Shown here: piece by piece, positions 18,180-26,059 of the stretch
How the letters are laid out: each line of letters begins with the position of its first letter
How positions within the stretch are numbered: the first letter of the stretch is position 1
Source of the DNA: Brumimicrobium sp051745635
Lineage (GTDB): Bacteria; Bacteroidota; Bacteroidia; Flavobacteriales_D; Crocinitomicaceae
Direction of reading: 5' to 3'
DNA length: 64,000 bases
Assembly: GCA_051745635.1 (NCBI GenBank)
Contig: JBNJEH010000002.1
Coordinates: 62,001-126,000 of the forward strand
The notes under the pieces: model-generated
Seen by the model: the letters and a program-made list of their open reading frames with translations, nothing else
Databases searched by the model: none
What the model was told of the DNA's origin: nothing
Program-made: the position numbers and the translations under genes

Positions 18180-18557
18180 TTACTTAACTTCAACTTCTGC
18201 GCCTGCTTCTTCAAGAGAAGATCTAAGCCCTTCAGCCTCGTCTTTTGCTACAGCTTCTTTCACTGGAGAAGGAGCATTATCAACGAGCTCTTTCGCTTCT
18301 TTCAGTCCAAGACCAGTAAGTTCTTTTACTAATTTCACAACTGCCAATTTACTACCTCCGGCAGCTTTAAGGATTACGTCAAACTCTGTTTGTTCGTCAG
18401 CACCGTCGCCTTCTCCGGCTCCGCCGCCACCTGCAACAGCTACTGCAGCAGCTGCTGGTTCAATTCCGTGTTCCTCCTTGAGGATATCAGCTAGTTCGTT
18501 TACTTCTTTTACTGTAAGATTTACTAGCGTTTCTGCGATTTCTTTTAACTCAGCCAT
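18180..18557 (-). CDS. rplL: 50S ribosomal protein L7/L12
   Basis: Stalk protein that recruits translation factors to the ribosome. The 125-residue protein has the N-terminal dimerisation domain (LKEIAETLVNLTVKEVNELA), an Ala/Gly-rich hinge around residues 38-55, and a C-terminal domain with KLAVVKLVKELTGLGLKEAK and a lysine-glutamate-rich end. It lies 43 bases after rplJ, as in nearly all bacteria. Confidence 0.97.
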   Translation of the reverse strand: MAELKEIAETLVNLTVKEVNELADILKEEHGIEPAAAAVAVAGGGGAGEGDGADEQTEFDVILKAAGGSKLAVVKLVKELTGLGLKEAKELVDNAPSPVKEAVAKDEAEGLRSSLEEAGAEVEVK

Positions 18558-18600
18558 TTTATTTAATTTAAAAAAGGTTCAATAATAAATTTAATTCTAA

Positions 18601-19122
18601 TTATGCTCTCTCTGAGAGCGTTTTTACGATTCCTGCAATTTTATCTCCTTGTCCTTTAAGACCAGACACAACATTTTTAGCCGGGCTTTGGAGTAAGGAA
18701 ACGATATCACCAACAAGTTCTTCCTTGCTTTTGATTGCCGTCAAGGCATCAAGTTGGTCATCACCTACGTAAATAGCGTGATCCACAAAAGCAGCTTTGA
18801 CTACTGGTTTATCATTCTTCTTGCGGAAATCTTTGATCACTTTGGCAGGTGCATTACCTACCTCAGCGTATAAGACAGATGTCGGACCCGACAGTACATC
18901 TCTCAATTCTCCGAGTTCTTTGTCTTCCACTTTATCCATCGCCTTCGCCAAAAGTGTATTTTTGACGACTTGTACGCGGATGCCGTTTTTAAAACATCTT
19001 CCCCGAAAATCATTGATTTTCTCTACTGTCAATTCTGACGTGTCTGCCAGGTAGAAGACTCCAGTTTCCTGTAGTTCAGTTGTCAAGTCTTCAATATACT
19101 TCGCTTTTTCTTCTCTAGTCAT
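18601..19122 (-). CDS. rplJ: 50S ribosomal protein L10
   Basis: Base of the ribosomal stalk, holding the L7/L12 dimers through its C-terminal helix. I choose ATG at 19122 (MTREEKAKYIEDL, 173 residues), because the usual family start is MTREEK-like. A reading from 19146 would overlap the end of rplA. Only 13 bases separate it from rplA, so there is no room for the classical L10-binding leader that precedes rplJ in many bacteria. Confidence 0.95.
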   Translation of the reverse strand: MTREEKAKYIEDLTTELQETGVFYLADTSELTVEKINDFRGRCFKNGIRVQVVKNTLLAKAMDKVEDKELGELRDVLSGPTSVLYAEVGNAPAKVIKDFRKKNDKPVVKAAFVDHAIYVGDDQLDALTAIKSKEELVGDIVSLLQSPAKNVVSGLKGQGDKIAGIVKTLSERA

Positions 19123-19135
19123 AATTTCAACAATT

Positions 19136-19831
19136 TTAAGCGACAACAGACTTAGCGTCGATTTGAATACTTGGACTCATGGTAGAGCTCATGTAGATAC
19201 TTTTAATGTAAGTACCTTTAGCTGCAGCCGGTTTCATTTTAATTAAGGTCGTCAACAATTCATTGGCATTGTCTTTAATTTTGCCACCATCAAACGAAGC
19301 TTTTGCTATGTTTGAATGCACAATACCATATTTGTCGACCCGAAAATCAATTTTACCAGCCTTCACTTCCTGAACTGCTTTTCCAACATCCATTGTAACC
19401 GTTCCGGTTTTCGGATTCGGCATTAAACCGCGCGGTCCGAGAACTCGACCCAATGCACCGACTTTACCCATCACTGAGGGCATTGTTATGATCACGTCGA
19501 CATCGGTCCAACCACCTTTGATTTTATCGATGTATTCGTCGAGACCAACATAATCGGCGCCAGCCGCTGTAGCTTCCTCTTCCTTATCTGGCGTACAAAG
19601 TACAAGCACTTTTACGTCTTTACCTGTACCATGTGGAAGTGCTACGGTTCCCCTTACCATTTGGTTCGCTTTTCGCGGGTCTACACCCAAGCGAACACTC
19701 ACGTCAACAGAAGCATCAAATTTAGCCTTGGTAATTTCCTTCACTAAATCACACGCCTCAGTCAACGAATACGACTTGCTGCTATCAACTTTTGCAAGCG
19801 CTTCTTTTCTTTTCTTAGAAATACGTCCCAT
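19136..19831 (-). CDS. rplA: 50S ribosomal protein L1
   Basis: Protein of the ribosomal L1 stalk near the E site, and in many bacteria the translational repressor of its own rplK-rplA mRNA. The 231-residue protein shows the family signature GRVLGPRGLMPNPKTGTV and the N-terminal KRKEALAKVDSSKSYSL. It follows rplK after 12 bases. A structured leader upstream of rplK (20285-20369) is a possible target for its autoregulation. Confidence 0.97.
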   Translation of the reverse strand: MGRISKKRKEALAKVDSSKSYSLTEACDLVKEITKAKFDASVDVSVRLGVDPRKANQMVRGTVALPHGTGKDVKVLVLCTPDKEEEATAAGADYVGLDEYIDKIKGGWTDVDVIITMPSVMGKVGALGRVLGPRGLMPNPKTGTVTMDVGKAVQEVKAGKIDFRVDKYGIVHSNIAKASFDGGKIKDNANELLTTLIKMKPAAAKGTYIKSIYMSSTMSPSIQIDAKSVVA

Positions 19832-19843
19832 GATTCGTGTTTT

Positions 19844-20284
19844 TTAGTTTCCAGGAAATTTACCTTTTACGGTAATCCCCATACTTCTTGCCGTTCCGGC
19901 AACCATTTTCATTCCAGATTCCACTTTAAAGCAATTCAAATCGGGCAATTTATCTTCAGCGATTGCGCGAACTTGATCCCACGAAACTGAAGCTACTTTT
20001 ACACGATTTGGTTCAGCAGATCCACTTTTCAGCTTTGCTGCTTCCTTTAATTGAACTGCCGCCGGTGGCGTTTTGATTACAAAATCAAAGGACTTGTCAC
20101 CGTAAACGGTAATCACTACTGGCAAAACTTTTCCTCCGCGATCCTGAGTTCTCGAGTTAAACTGCTTACAGAACTCCATGATGTTTACCCCTTTTGCACC
20201 AAGTGCGGGGCCAACGGGCGGAGAAGGATTTGCAGCACCACCTTTGATCTGTAATTTGATCAATCCTGCTACTTCTTTAGCCAT
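19844..20284 (-). CDS. rplK: 50S ribosomal protein L11
   Basis: Binds the GTPase-associated region of 23S rRNA. The 146-residue protein contains KLQIKGGAANPSPPVGPALG at the N-terminus and the C-terminal rRNA-binding domain ending AGTARSMGITVKG. It follows nusG after an 85-base structured gap and is coupled with rplA. Confidence 0.97.
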   Translation of the reverse strand: MAKEVAGLIKLQIKGGAANPSPPVGPALGAKGVNIMEFCKQFNSRTQDRGGKVLPVVITVYGDKSFDFVIKTPPAAVQLKEAAKLKSGSAEPNRVKVASVSWDQVRAIAEDKLPDLNCFKVESGMKMVAGTARSMGITVKGKFPGN

Positions 20285-20369
20285 TTGTATATAATTTGTG
20301 TAGTACTAACGTGGAAGATCGATGGGAAGCTTTAATCATCGCAACCACTCCTACGGGTTAAAAAACTTA
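20285..20369 (-). promoter_or_regulatory. Structured leader before rplK-rplA, candidate L1 autoregulatory site
   Basis: On the minus strand the gap between nusG and rplK can fold into one long interrupted stem: GTAG with CTAC, GTGG with CCAC, and CGATG with CATCG, around a 12-base apical loop. No promoter element or T run is visible, so it is probably part of a continuous mRNA. L1 is known to bind a leader before rplK in E. coli. That this structure plays the same role is inference. Confidence 0.4.
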
Positions 20370-20921
20370 TTAACTTTCTTTTTCTACTTGCATGTATGAT
20401 AATTCGACGAGATTTTTACGTCCAAATATCTTCACCATGACTTTCAATTTCTTTTTCTCTTCGTTGATTTCTTCGATCGTACCATTAAAATTATTGAACG
20501 GACCATCGACAACCTTCACAGATTCTCCAACCACAAAAGGAATTTTCATCTCCTCCTCTGACTCGGAGAGTTCATCAACTTTACCGAGAATGCGGTTTAC
20601 TTCCGACTGGCGCATAGGCAACGGATCGCCATGCTTTTCTGCGCCAAGGAAACCAATCACATTTGGAATACCCTTTATCAAGTGCGGTACTTCACCAACG
20701 AGTGCGGCTTCTACCAGCACGTAACCCGGCAAAAACGCTTTCTCCTTGCTTTTTTTCTTTCCGTTACGGATCTGAAAAACTTTTTCAGTAGGAATCAGGA
20801 TCTGACCAAAATAATCGTTCATCTTCATACGATTGATCTCCATCTCCATGTATTCCTTGACCATGTTTTCCTTACCGCTTATAGCACGGACTACATACCA
20901 TCTTTTCTTAACCTCTTCCAC
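20370..20921 (-). CDS. nusG: Transcription termination/antitermination factor NusG
   Basis: Elongation factor that binds RNA polymerase and couples it to the ribosome or Rho. The 183-residue protein has the NGN domain (KRWYVVRAISGKENMVKEYM; FLPGYVLVEAAL) and a C-terminal KOW domain (FVVGESVKVVDGPFNNFNG). It lies 32 bases after secE, the universal secE-nusG pairing. Confidence 0.97.
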   Translation of the reverse strand: MEEVKKRWYVVRAISGKENMVKEYMEMEINRMKMNDYFGQILIPTEKVFQIRNGKKKSKEKAFLPGYVLVEAALVGEVPHLIKGIPNVIGFLGAEKHGDPLPMRQSEVNRILGKVDELSESEEEMKIPFVVGESVKVVDGPFNNFNGTIEEINEEKKKLKVMVKIFGRKNLVELSYMQVEKES

Positions 20922-20953
20922 AGCACTTAAACTTAATAAATTTCAAAAGATCA

Positions 20954-21166
20954 CTACGGATAAATAAGCCCGAGTATTCCTTCCCAGAAATAACTGGATG
21001 GATTCACTCCGAAGATAAAATCCATCACAAAGATAATAAGGGAAAACAACACAGAACCAATAACCACAATAATCGTATTATTCTGCAATTCTGTCCACGT
21101 TGGCCAGCTCACTTTGTGAACTAACTCATGAACTGTATCCTGAAGGTATCCAACAATATTTGCCAC
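20954..21166 (-). CDS. secE: Preprotein translocase subunit SecE
   Basis: Small single-span subunit of the SecYEG channel. ELVHKVSWPTWTELQNNT is the family signature, followed by one membrane span (TIIVVIGSVLFSLIIFVMDF). No ATG is available in frame. I propose GTG at 21166 (VANIVGYLQ), which puts SWPTW at the position usual for short SecE proteins. The only longer start, GTG at 21184, would use the last three bases of tRNA-Trp. Either way initiation is at a non-ATG codon close behind the tRNA. Confidence 0.92.
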   Translation of the reverse strand: MANIVGYLQDTVHELVHKVSWPTWTELQNNTIIVVIGSVLFSLIIFVMDFIFGVNPSSYFWEGILGLIYP

Positions 21167-21181
21167 TTTCTCTTGTATTTG

Positions 21182-21254
21182 CACGGGCGGTAGGGTTCGA
21201 ACCCACGACCAATGGTTTTGGAGACCACTACTCTACCAGCTGAGCTACGCCCGT
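21182..21254 (-). tRNA. tRNA-Trp (CCA anticodon)
   Basis: A complete 73-base cloverleaf on the minus strand. The acceptor stem is ACGGGCG/CGCCCGT, the anticodon loop CTCCAAA has anticodon CCA, and the T loop is TTCGAAC. The 3' CCA is not encoded. It lies between tuf and secE; its 5' end is only two bases from the tuf terminator. Confidence 0.96.
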
Positions 21255-21256
21255 AG

Positions 21257-21283
21257 AAAAAGGGGAGTTTTGCAACTCCCCTT
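21257..21283 (-). terminator. Terminator hairpin after tuf, abutting tRNA-Trp
   Basis: AAGGGGAGTT (21260-21269) pairs perfectly with AACTCCCCTT (21274-21283) around a 4-base loop (GCAA on the transcribed strand), followed by TTTTT. It ends two bases before the mature tRNA-Trp. tRNA-Trp and the secE operon therefore need read-through or an upstream internal promoter, or the hairpin serves as a processing signal. Confidence 0.88.
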
Positions 21284-21303
21284 AACTCAATTGTTATTTA
21301 AAA

Positions 21304-22491
21304 CTACTCAATGATCTCTGTAACCTGACCGGCACCTACAGTTCTACCTCCTTCACGGATAGCAAAACGTAGTCCTTTTTCCATCGCTACAGGTACAATC
21401 AATTCAACTGTAATTGTAACGTTATCTCCAGGCATTACCATATCACGTCCTTCTTCCAACAATATCTCACCAGTTACATCAGTTGTTCTGAAGTAAAACT
21501 GTGGACGGTATTTGTTGTGGAAAGGAGTGTGACGACCACCTTCTTCTTTCTTCAATACGTATATCTCAGCTTTAAATTTAGCATGAGGTGTCGTTGATCC
21601 AGGGTGACAAATCACCATACCACGACGGATTTGCTTTTTGTCAATACCGCGTAGTAAAAGACCAACGTTATCACCAGCTTCACCGCGATCGAGGATCTTA
21701 CGGAACATTTCAACACCAGTAATCGTTGACTTCAACTTCTCGTCTCCCATTCCAAGGATATCTACCTCATCACCAGTATTCACAACACCCGTTTCAACAC
21801 GACCTGTTGCTACCGTACCACGACCTGTAATGGAGAAAATGTCCTCAACAGGCATCAAGAATGGTTTGTCCACATCGCGCTCTGGAAGCTCAATGTATTC
21901 ATCAACTGCATCCATCAACTCGTCGACTGCTTTCGTCCACTTGTCATCTCCTTCTAATGCACCAAGCGCAGAACCCTTGATGATTGGTGTGTTATCACCA
22001 TCATAGTCGTAGAAAGACAACAACTCTCTAATTTCCAACTCGACGAGCTCTAAAAGCTCCTCGTCATCCACTAGATCTACTTTGTTCATGAACACAACGA
22101 TTCTTGGAACACCAACCTGACGACCCAAAAGAATGTGCTCGCGCGTTTGCGGCATCGGACCATCAGTAGATGCAACTACCAAGATCGCACCATCCATCTG
22201 TGCAGCTCCCGTGACCATGTTTTTTACATAGTCGGCGTGACCTGGACAGTCAACGTGCGCGTAGTGACGGTTGTCTGTTTCGTACTCAATGTGAGACGTG
22301 TTAATAGTAATACCACGCTCTTTCTCCTCTGGAGCGTTGTCGATTGTATCGAAATCACGCGATTCAGCAAAACCTTTCTTGTTCAATACAGCTGCAATTG
22401 CCGCTGTCAACGTTGTTTTTCCGTGATCGACGTGACCGATTGTTCCAATGTTTACGTGTGGTTTGGAACGCTCAAATGTTTCCTTAGCCAT
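21304..22491 (-). CDS. tuf: Translation elongation factor Tu
   Basis: GTPase that carries aminoacyl-tRNA to the ribosome. The 395-residue protein shows all G motifs: GHVDHGKTTL, the switch I segment ERGITINTSH, DCPGHADYVKNM and FMNKVDLVDD. The C-terminal barrels end with GGRTVGAGQVTEIIE. It sits behind four tRNA genes and before tRNA-Trp, as tufB does in enterobacteria. Only one tuf is present in this window. Confidence 0.98.
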   Translation of the reverse strand: MAKETFERSKPHVNIGTIGHVDHGKTTLTAAIAAVLNKKGFAESRDFDTIDNAPEEKERGITINTSHIEYETDNRHYAHVDCPGHADYVKNMVTGAAQMDGAILVVASTDGPMPQTREHILLGRQVGVPRIVVFMNKVDLVDDEELLELVELEIRELLSFYDYDGDNTPIIKGSALGALEGDDKWTKAVDELMDAVDEYIELPERDVDKPFLMPVEDIFSITGRGTVATGRVETGVVNTGDEVDILGMGDEKLKSTITGVEMFRKILDRGEAGDNVGLLLRGIDKKQIRRGMVICHPGSTTPHAKFKAEIYVLKKEEGGRHTPFHNKYRPQFYFRTTDVTGEILLEEGRDMVMPGDNVTITVELIVPVAMEKGLRFAIREGGRTVGAGQVTEIIE

Positions 22492-22588
22492 TTTTATCTA
22501 TTTGTTACTTGTTAATATACTAGTTAATTACCTACCTTTAATATATGCGAAATTTCACCCATTTTCACGAGTGAATTTCTCCATTCAG

Positions 22589-22660
22589 AGCCAATGACGA
22601 GAATTGAACTCGTGACCTCTTCCTTACCAAGGAAGCGCTCTACCCCTGAGCTACATCGGC
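22589..22660 (-). tRNA. tRNA-Thr (GGT anticodon)
   Basis: 72-base cloverleaf on the minus strand. The acceptor stem GCCGATG/CATTGGC has one G-T pair, the anticodon stem CTTCC/GGAAG encloses loop TTGGTAA (anticodon GGT), and the T loop is TTCAATT. CCA is not encoded. It is the last of the four tRNAs before tuf; the 97-base gap to tuf contains an imperfect inverted repeat (GAAATTCAC / GTGAAATTTC) and no promoter. Confidence 0.96.
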
Positions 22661-22687
22661 AATTGAATTCTTTTAAAAAGTTAACAG

Positions 22688-22760
22688 AGCGGGAGACGAG
22701 ATTCGAACTCGCGACCCTCAGCTTGGAAGGCTGACGCTCTACCAACTGAGCTACTCCCGC
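22688..22760 (-). tRNA. tRNA-Gly (TCC anticodon)
   Basis: 73-base cloverleaf on the minus strand with acceptor GCGGGAG/CTCCCGC, anticodon stem TCAGC/GCTGA and loop CTTCCAA (anticodon TCC), and T arm GCGAG-TTCGAAT-CTCGT. CCA is not encoded. Confidence 0.96.
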
Positions 22761-22781
22761 TTAAATTCCTAACAACTTTTG

Positions 22782-22863
22782 TGGGGAGAGCAGGATTCGA
22801 ACCTACGAAGGCGTAGCCAGCAGATTTACAGTCTGCCCTCGTTGACCACTTGAGTATCTCCCC
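22782..22863 (-). tRNA. tRNA-Tyr (GTA anticodon)
   Basis: 82-base class II tRNA on the minus strand with a long variable arm (TGGCTACGCCTTCGTA region). The acceptor is GGGGAGA/TCTCCCC, and the anticodon stem GCAGA/TCTGC encloses loop CTGTAAA, anticodon GTA. CCA is not encoded. Confidence 0.96.
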
Positions 22864-22880
22864 AATCAAAGTTTTACATG

Positions 22881-22954
22881 AGCCGATGGAGGGACTCGAA
22901 CCCACGACCTGCTGATTACAAATCAGCTGCTCTAGCCAGCTGAGCTACATCGGC
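22881..22954 (-). tRNA. tRNA-Thr (TGT anticodon)
   Basis: 74-base cloverleaf on the minus strand, with acceptor GCCGATG/CATCGGC, anticodon stem GCTGA/TCAGC and loop TTTGTAA (anticodon TGT). It is the first gene of the tRNA-tuf transcription unit, about 50 bases downstream of a consensus promoter. CCA is not encoded. Confidence 0.96.
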
Positions 22955-23014
22955 GCTTTGTTGGTAACAACTTTTTAAAGAACTCCCTTACACGTAAAAA
23001 CCCGTTCGGGGATG

Positions 23015-23044
23015 CAAATGTATAAAAGAATTAATTTACAGCAA
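23015..23044 (-). promoter_or_regulatory. Consensus Bacteroidota promoter for the tRNA-tuf operon
   Basis: On the minus strand, TTG (23042-23044) is followed after 19 bases by TACATTTG (23015-23022), a perfect TAnnTTTG -7 element. The start would lie near 23008, about 54 bases before tRNA-Thr(TGT). The early transcript holds CCCGAACGGG followed by TTTTT, a very small hairpin of unclear meaning. Confidence 0.75.
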
Positions 23045-23162
23045 GCTTTTTTATTACTTTTTTTTCGTTTTTTTCGCGGCGTTATTCCTAACGTTGAGAA
23101 GCAGTTCGAACACTCTCCGATTAATGCACTAAAAACAAGCACATTGTAACGAACACCTTCTT

Positions 23163-24029
23163 TTAATCCTCTCCTCGCGGATGCGCCTGCTTGTATATCG
23201 CCGACAATTGATCAAAAGAATTGTGCGTGTAAATCTGAGTCGCATTTAAATTGGCATGCCCCAACAACTCCTTCAGTGATTCTAACCCTGCTCCGTTGTT
23301 GAGCATGTGCGTGGCAAATGTATGTCGCAATACGTGCGGACTACGCTTTTCTAAATGAGTGAGCGAAGACAAACAAGCGTTGACTTTGCGATAAACGTAT
23401 TTCGGATAAAGCGGCTTGCCCTTATCAGTGACAAAGATATGAGGATCATTCCCGTGCAGTGGATCGTTCAGTAATTCGATCAGTTCCTCGTACAACGGAG
23501 GTGTGACGGGAATCATTCGTTCTTTATTGCGTTTTCCCAAAACGCGCAATGCATTATTCATCAACGCATCTCTTTTTAAACCGATCAACTCTGACAACCT
23601 GATGCCCGTCTGGTACAGTACCTCAATGATCAGACGATCGCGCTTTCCGGAATAATCGTCAGCGAAAAGTGCATCCAGCTTCTCCTCGTCCAGCGAGTCA
23701 TGCTTGACAAACTCGGGCAGTCGCTTCCGCTGCTTAGGTCCTTTGATTCTCGTCATTGGATTAACTTCAATCTTCCCATTATGAAGGAGCCACAAAAAGA
23801 AGGTTCGCAGGGCCGACAGTTTGCGATTCACGGATCGGCTCCCCAGGTTTTCGTCCATCAACGCCACCACCCAACCGCGTACGAGCTGATAGTCCACTTC
23901 ACTGATAGCGGATGCGTCTTCCACGTTCACAAACGCCAGGAATTGACCGACATCGCGAAGGTAAGCCTTCACTGTGTGATCGGACATTCGCTTTTCGGTT
24001 ACGAGATATGTTTCAAAACTTTCAATCAT
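23163..24029 (-). CDS. xerC: Tyrosine recombinase XerC
   Basis: Site-specific recombinase that resolves chromosome dimers at dif. The 288-residue protein has an N-terminal SAM-like core-binding domain (IESFETYLVTEKRMSDHTVKAYLRD region) and a catalytic domain with the full set: Arg in YQTGIRLSEL, Lys in LGKRNKER, His-x-x-Arg in HVLRHTFATHML, His in LLGHANL and the nucleophile Tyr in ATQIYTH. No integration signature surrounds it, so it is the housekeeping enzyme and not an integrase. It starts one base after the rpsU terminator. Confidence 0.93.
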   Translation of the reverse strand: MIESFETYLVTEKRMSDHTVKAYLRDVGQFLAFVNVEDASAISEVDYQLVRGWVVALMDENLGSRSVNRKLSALRTFFLWLLHNGKIEVNPMTRIKGPKQRKRLPEFVKHDSLDEEKLDALFADDYSGKRDRLIIEVLYQTGIRLSELIGLKRDALMNNALRVLGKRNKERMIPVTPPLYEELIELLNDPLHGNDPHIFVTDKGKPLYPKYVYRKVNACLSSLTHLEKRSPHVLRHTFATHMLNNGAGLESLKELLGHANLNATQIYTHNSFDQLSAIYKQAHPRGED

Positions 24030-24060
24030 AAAAAAAGGAGCCTGCTATCAGACTCCTTTA
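24030..24060 (-). terminator. Terminator after rpsU
   Basis: An 11-bp stem (AAAGGAGTCTG with CAGGCTCCTTT, one T-G pair) with loop ATAG is followed by further T on the minus strand. It fills the gap between rpsU and xerC, ending at the xerC start codon. xerC is thus expressed by read-through or from a promoter overlapping rpsU. Confidence 0.9.
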
Positions 24061-24084
24061 ACGTAAAAAAAACAAAAAAGTTTC

Positions 24085-24276
24085 TTAAATCTCTTCAGAT
24101 TCCATTCGCTGTTTGTACGCAGCTTTAATTCGCTGTTGACGAATTTTCACAGAAGGTTTGATGAATTCCTTGCGCTTTCTCAGCTCTCGCATCACGCCGG
24201 TTTTTTCGAATTTCTTCTTGTACTTCTTGAGCGCTCGCTCAATGTTTTCTCCTTCTTTTACTGGTACTACTAACAT
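24085..24276 (-). CDS. rpsU: 30S ribosomal protein S21
   Basis: 63-residue basic ribosomal protein recognised from MLVVPVKEGENIERALKKYK and KKFEKTGVMRELRKRKEF. It has its own consensus promoter and its own terminator, so it is a single-gene unit. S21 is of special interest in this phylum because anti-Shine-Dalgarno masking involving S21 has been described in Bacteroidota; that role is not visible in the sequence itself. Confidence 0.96.
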   Translation of the reverse strand: MLVVPVKEGENIERALKKYKKKFEKTGVMRELRKRKEFIKPSVKIRQQRIKAAYKQRMESEEI

Positions 24277-24313
24277 ATAATTATTTTATTGCTTTCTTAT
24301 TCAAAATGGACGG

Positions 24314-24344
24314 CAAAGATAAAAAGAAAATTGTTTTCCACAAA
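24314..24344 (-). promoter_or_regulatory. Consensus promoter of rpsU
   Basis: TTTG (24341-24344), a 19-base spacer and TATCTTTG (24314-24321) on the minus strand give a full match to the Bacteroidota TTTG / TAnnTTTG promoter. The transcript would start near 24307 with a leader of about 30 bases. Confidence 0.8.
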
Positions 24345-24346
24345 TG

Positions 24347-25486
24347 TTATTTCAAAATTTCTCTTGAAATCACAACTTTCTGAATTTCTGAGGTCCCCTC
24401 ACCGATGGTCATCAACTTGGCATCGCGCAGAAACTTCTCGGCAGGATATTCTTTTGTATAGCCATAACCTCCCATGATTTGTACTGCTTCATTACCACAC
24501 TTCACCGAAACTTCACTGGCAAAATACTTTGCATAAGCTCCTTCTTTGGTCATGCGGTCATTATTATTTTTCAGAGTTGCAGCATTAAAAGTAAGCAACT
24601 CAGCAGCTTTGACGTTAGTTGCCATATCGGCTAATTTAAAGGATATCCCCTGAAACGAACCAATCGGTTTTCCAAACTGTTCGCGTTCTTTCGCATATTG
24701 CACGGATGCTTCGTACGCTCCTCTCGCGATTCCACAACTCAATGCGGCAATAGATATTCTTCCTCCATCGAGAATCTGCATAGCCTGCATAAATCCGCTA
24801 CCGACCTCGCCAATGACGTTTTCTTCGGGAACGCGGACATCTTCAAAAATCAGTTCTGCCGTCTCACTTGCGCGAACCCCCAGTTTATCTTTAATTTTTA
24901 CAGCTGAAAATCCGGGAGTACCTTTTTCTACGATAAAAGCAGTAATCCCCTTACTATCGAGTAGTTCACCTGTGCGCACCAAGACCACTGCCACATCTCC
25001 CGACAAGCCGTGTGTAATCCAGTTTTTAGCTCCATTGATTACCCACTCGTCACCGTCTTTAACAGCTGTGGTTTTCATTCGCATAGCGTCAGACCCCGTG
25101 TTTGGCTCAGTCAACCCCCAGGCACCAATCCATTCACCAGAAGCTAGTTTTGGTAAATATTTTTTCTTTTGTGCTTCAGAACCATGATAATAAATATGCC
25201 CTGTACACAGTGAATTATGAGCAGCTACAGAGAGTCCTATTCCACCGCATACTTTACCCAGTTCTATTAATGCCGTGACGTATTCATCGTATGTAAATCC
25301 GCTCCCTCCATATTCTTCGGGTATATAAATACCGAGCAAACCTAACTCTCCCATTTTTTTCATTACATCAACGGGGAAATGTTCTTCTTTATCCCACTCA
25401 AGAAGGTTTGGTTTAATCTCTCTAGCAGCGAAATCCCGCACCATTTGCTGGATCATCAACTGATTTTCATTTAAGTCAAAATTCAT
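24347..25486 (-). CDS. Acyl-CoA dehydrogenase
   Basis: FAD enzyme that introduces the trans-2 double bond into acyl-CoA. The 379-residue protein has the N-terminal helical domain, the mid-domain LTEPNTGSDAMRM and the substrate-binding WVINGAKNWITHG. The C-terminal domain ends in GGYGYTKEYP and IGEGTSEIQKVVISREIL; the Glu of the EGTSEIQ motif is the expected catalytic base. Chain-length preference (short-chain or branched-chain) cannot be told. It lies behind apt with a 36-base gap. Confidence 0.95.
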   Translation of the reverse strand: MNFDLNENQLMIQQMVRDFAAREIKPNLLEWDKEEHFPVDVMKKMGELGLLGIYIPEEYGGSGFTYDEYVTALIELGKVCGGIGLSVAAHNSLCTGHIYYHGSEAQKKKYLPKLASGEWIGAWGLTEPNTGSDAMRMKTTAVKDGDEWVINGAKNWITHGLSGDVAVVLVRTGELLDSKGITAFIVEKGTPGFSAVKIKDKLGVRASETAELIFEDVRVPEENVIGEVGSGFMQAMQILDGGRISIAALSCGIARGAYEASVQYAKEREQFGKPIGSFQGISFKLADMATNVKAAELLTFNAATLKNNNDRMTKEGAYAKYFASEVSVKCGNEAVQIMGGYGYTKEYPAEKFLRDAKLMTIGEGTSEIQKVVISREILK

Positions 25487-25522
25487 TTTTTTAAATTTTC
25501 AAACGTTTCCAAATGTGGTTGG

Positions 25523-26059
25523 TTAGTAAGTTGCTAAATTAATAATATTTTCATTCTCGGACCGAAGTTCCCTTTGTCCATTTAGATACGAAAGATGGAT
25601 CAAAAACAGATATCCTGCTACGCGACCACCAGAAGAAGTGACCAAATCGGCAGCAGCCTTAGCTGTCCCGCCCGTAGCTAGCAGATCATCGTGAATAAGC
25701 ACAACATCATTGGAAACGATTGCATCTTGATGCATTTCCATCGTTGCCTCTCCATATTCAAGGTTATAGCTCGTGGTGATTTTCTCATAGGGTAACTTAC
25801 CTGCTTTTCGCACCAGGATGAAAGGAAGATCCAGCCTCATAGCCAGCGCCTGACCGAATAAAAAACCGCGACTCTCAATACCCACGACTTTTGTTAAGCC
25901 GAGCGCGCGCACCCGATCCACCATTTCGTCGATCACGGCATTACAGAGATCAGGATCCATTAGGAGTGTCGTAATATCTTTAAATTGTATTCCTTTTTTT
26001 GGGAAATCGGGCACGTTGCGCACGCTTTTCTTAATCCTCTGTTCTAAATCCTCATTCAT
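25523..26059 (-). CDS. apt: Adenine phosphoribosyltransferase
   Basis: Purine salvage enzyme making AMP from adenine and PRPP. The 178-residue protein contains the PRPP-binding motif VLIHDDLLATGGTAKAA, the flexible loop PYEKITTSYNLEYG and VVGIESRGFLFG, all typical of Apt. Its ATG overlaps the TGA of the preceding helix-hairpin-helix gene by 4 bases (ATGA), which indicates translational coupling. Confidence 0.96.
   Translation of the reverse strand: MNEDLEQRIKKSVRNVPDFPKKGIQFKDITTLLMDPDLCNAVIDEMVDRVRALGLTKVVGIESRGFLFGQALAMRLDLPFILVRKAGKLPYEKITTSYNLEYGEATMEMHQDAIVSNDVVLIHDDLLATGGTAKAAADLVTSSGGRVAGYLFLIHLSYLNGQRELRSENENIINLATY

Noticed and set aside
18145..18585. 146-codon plus-strand frame rich in Ser, Ala and Pro over rplL
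   Set aside because: It is the reverse reading of the Ala/Gly-rich hinge of L7/L12 and includes terminator bases.
23163..24029. Integrase of a mobile element next to tRNA genes
   Set aside because: The protein is a normal-length XerC beside rpsU; no direct repeats of tRNA ends and no cargo genes.
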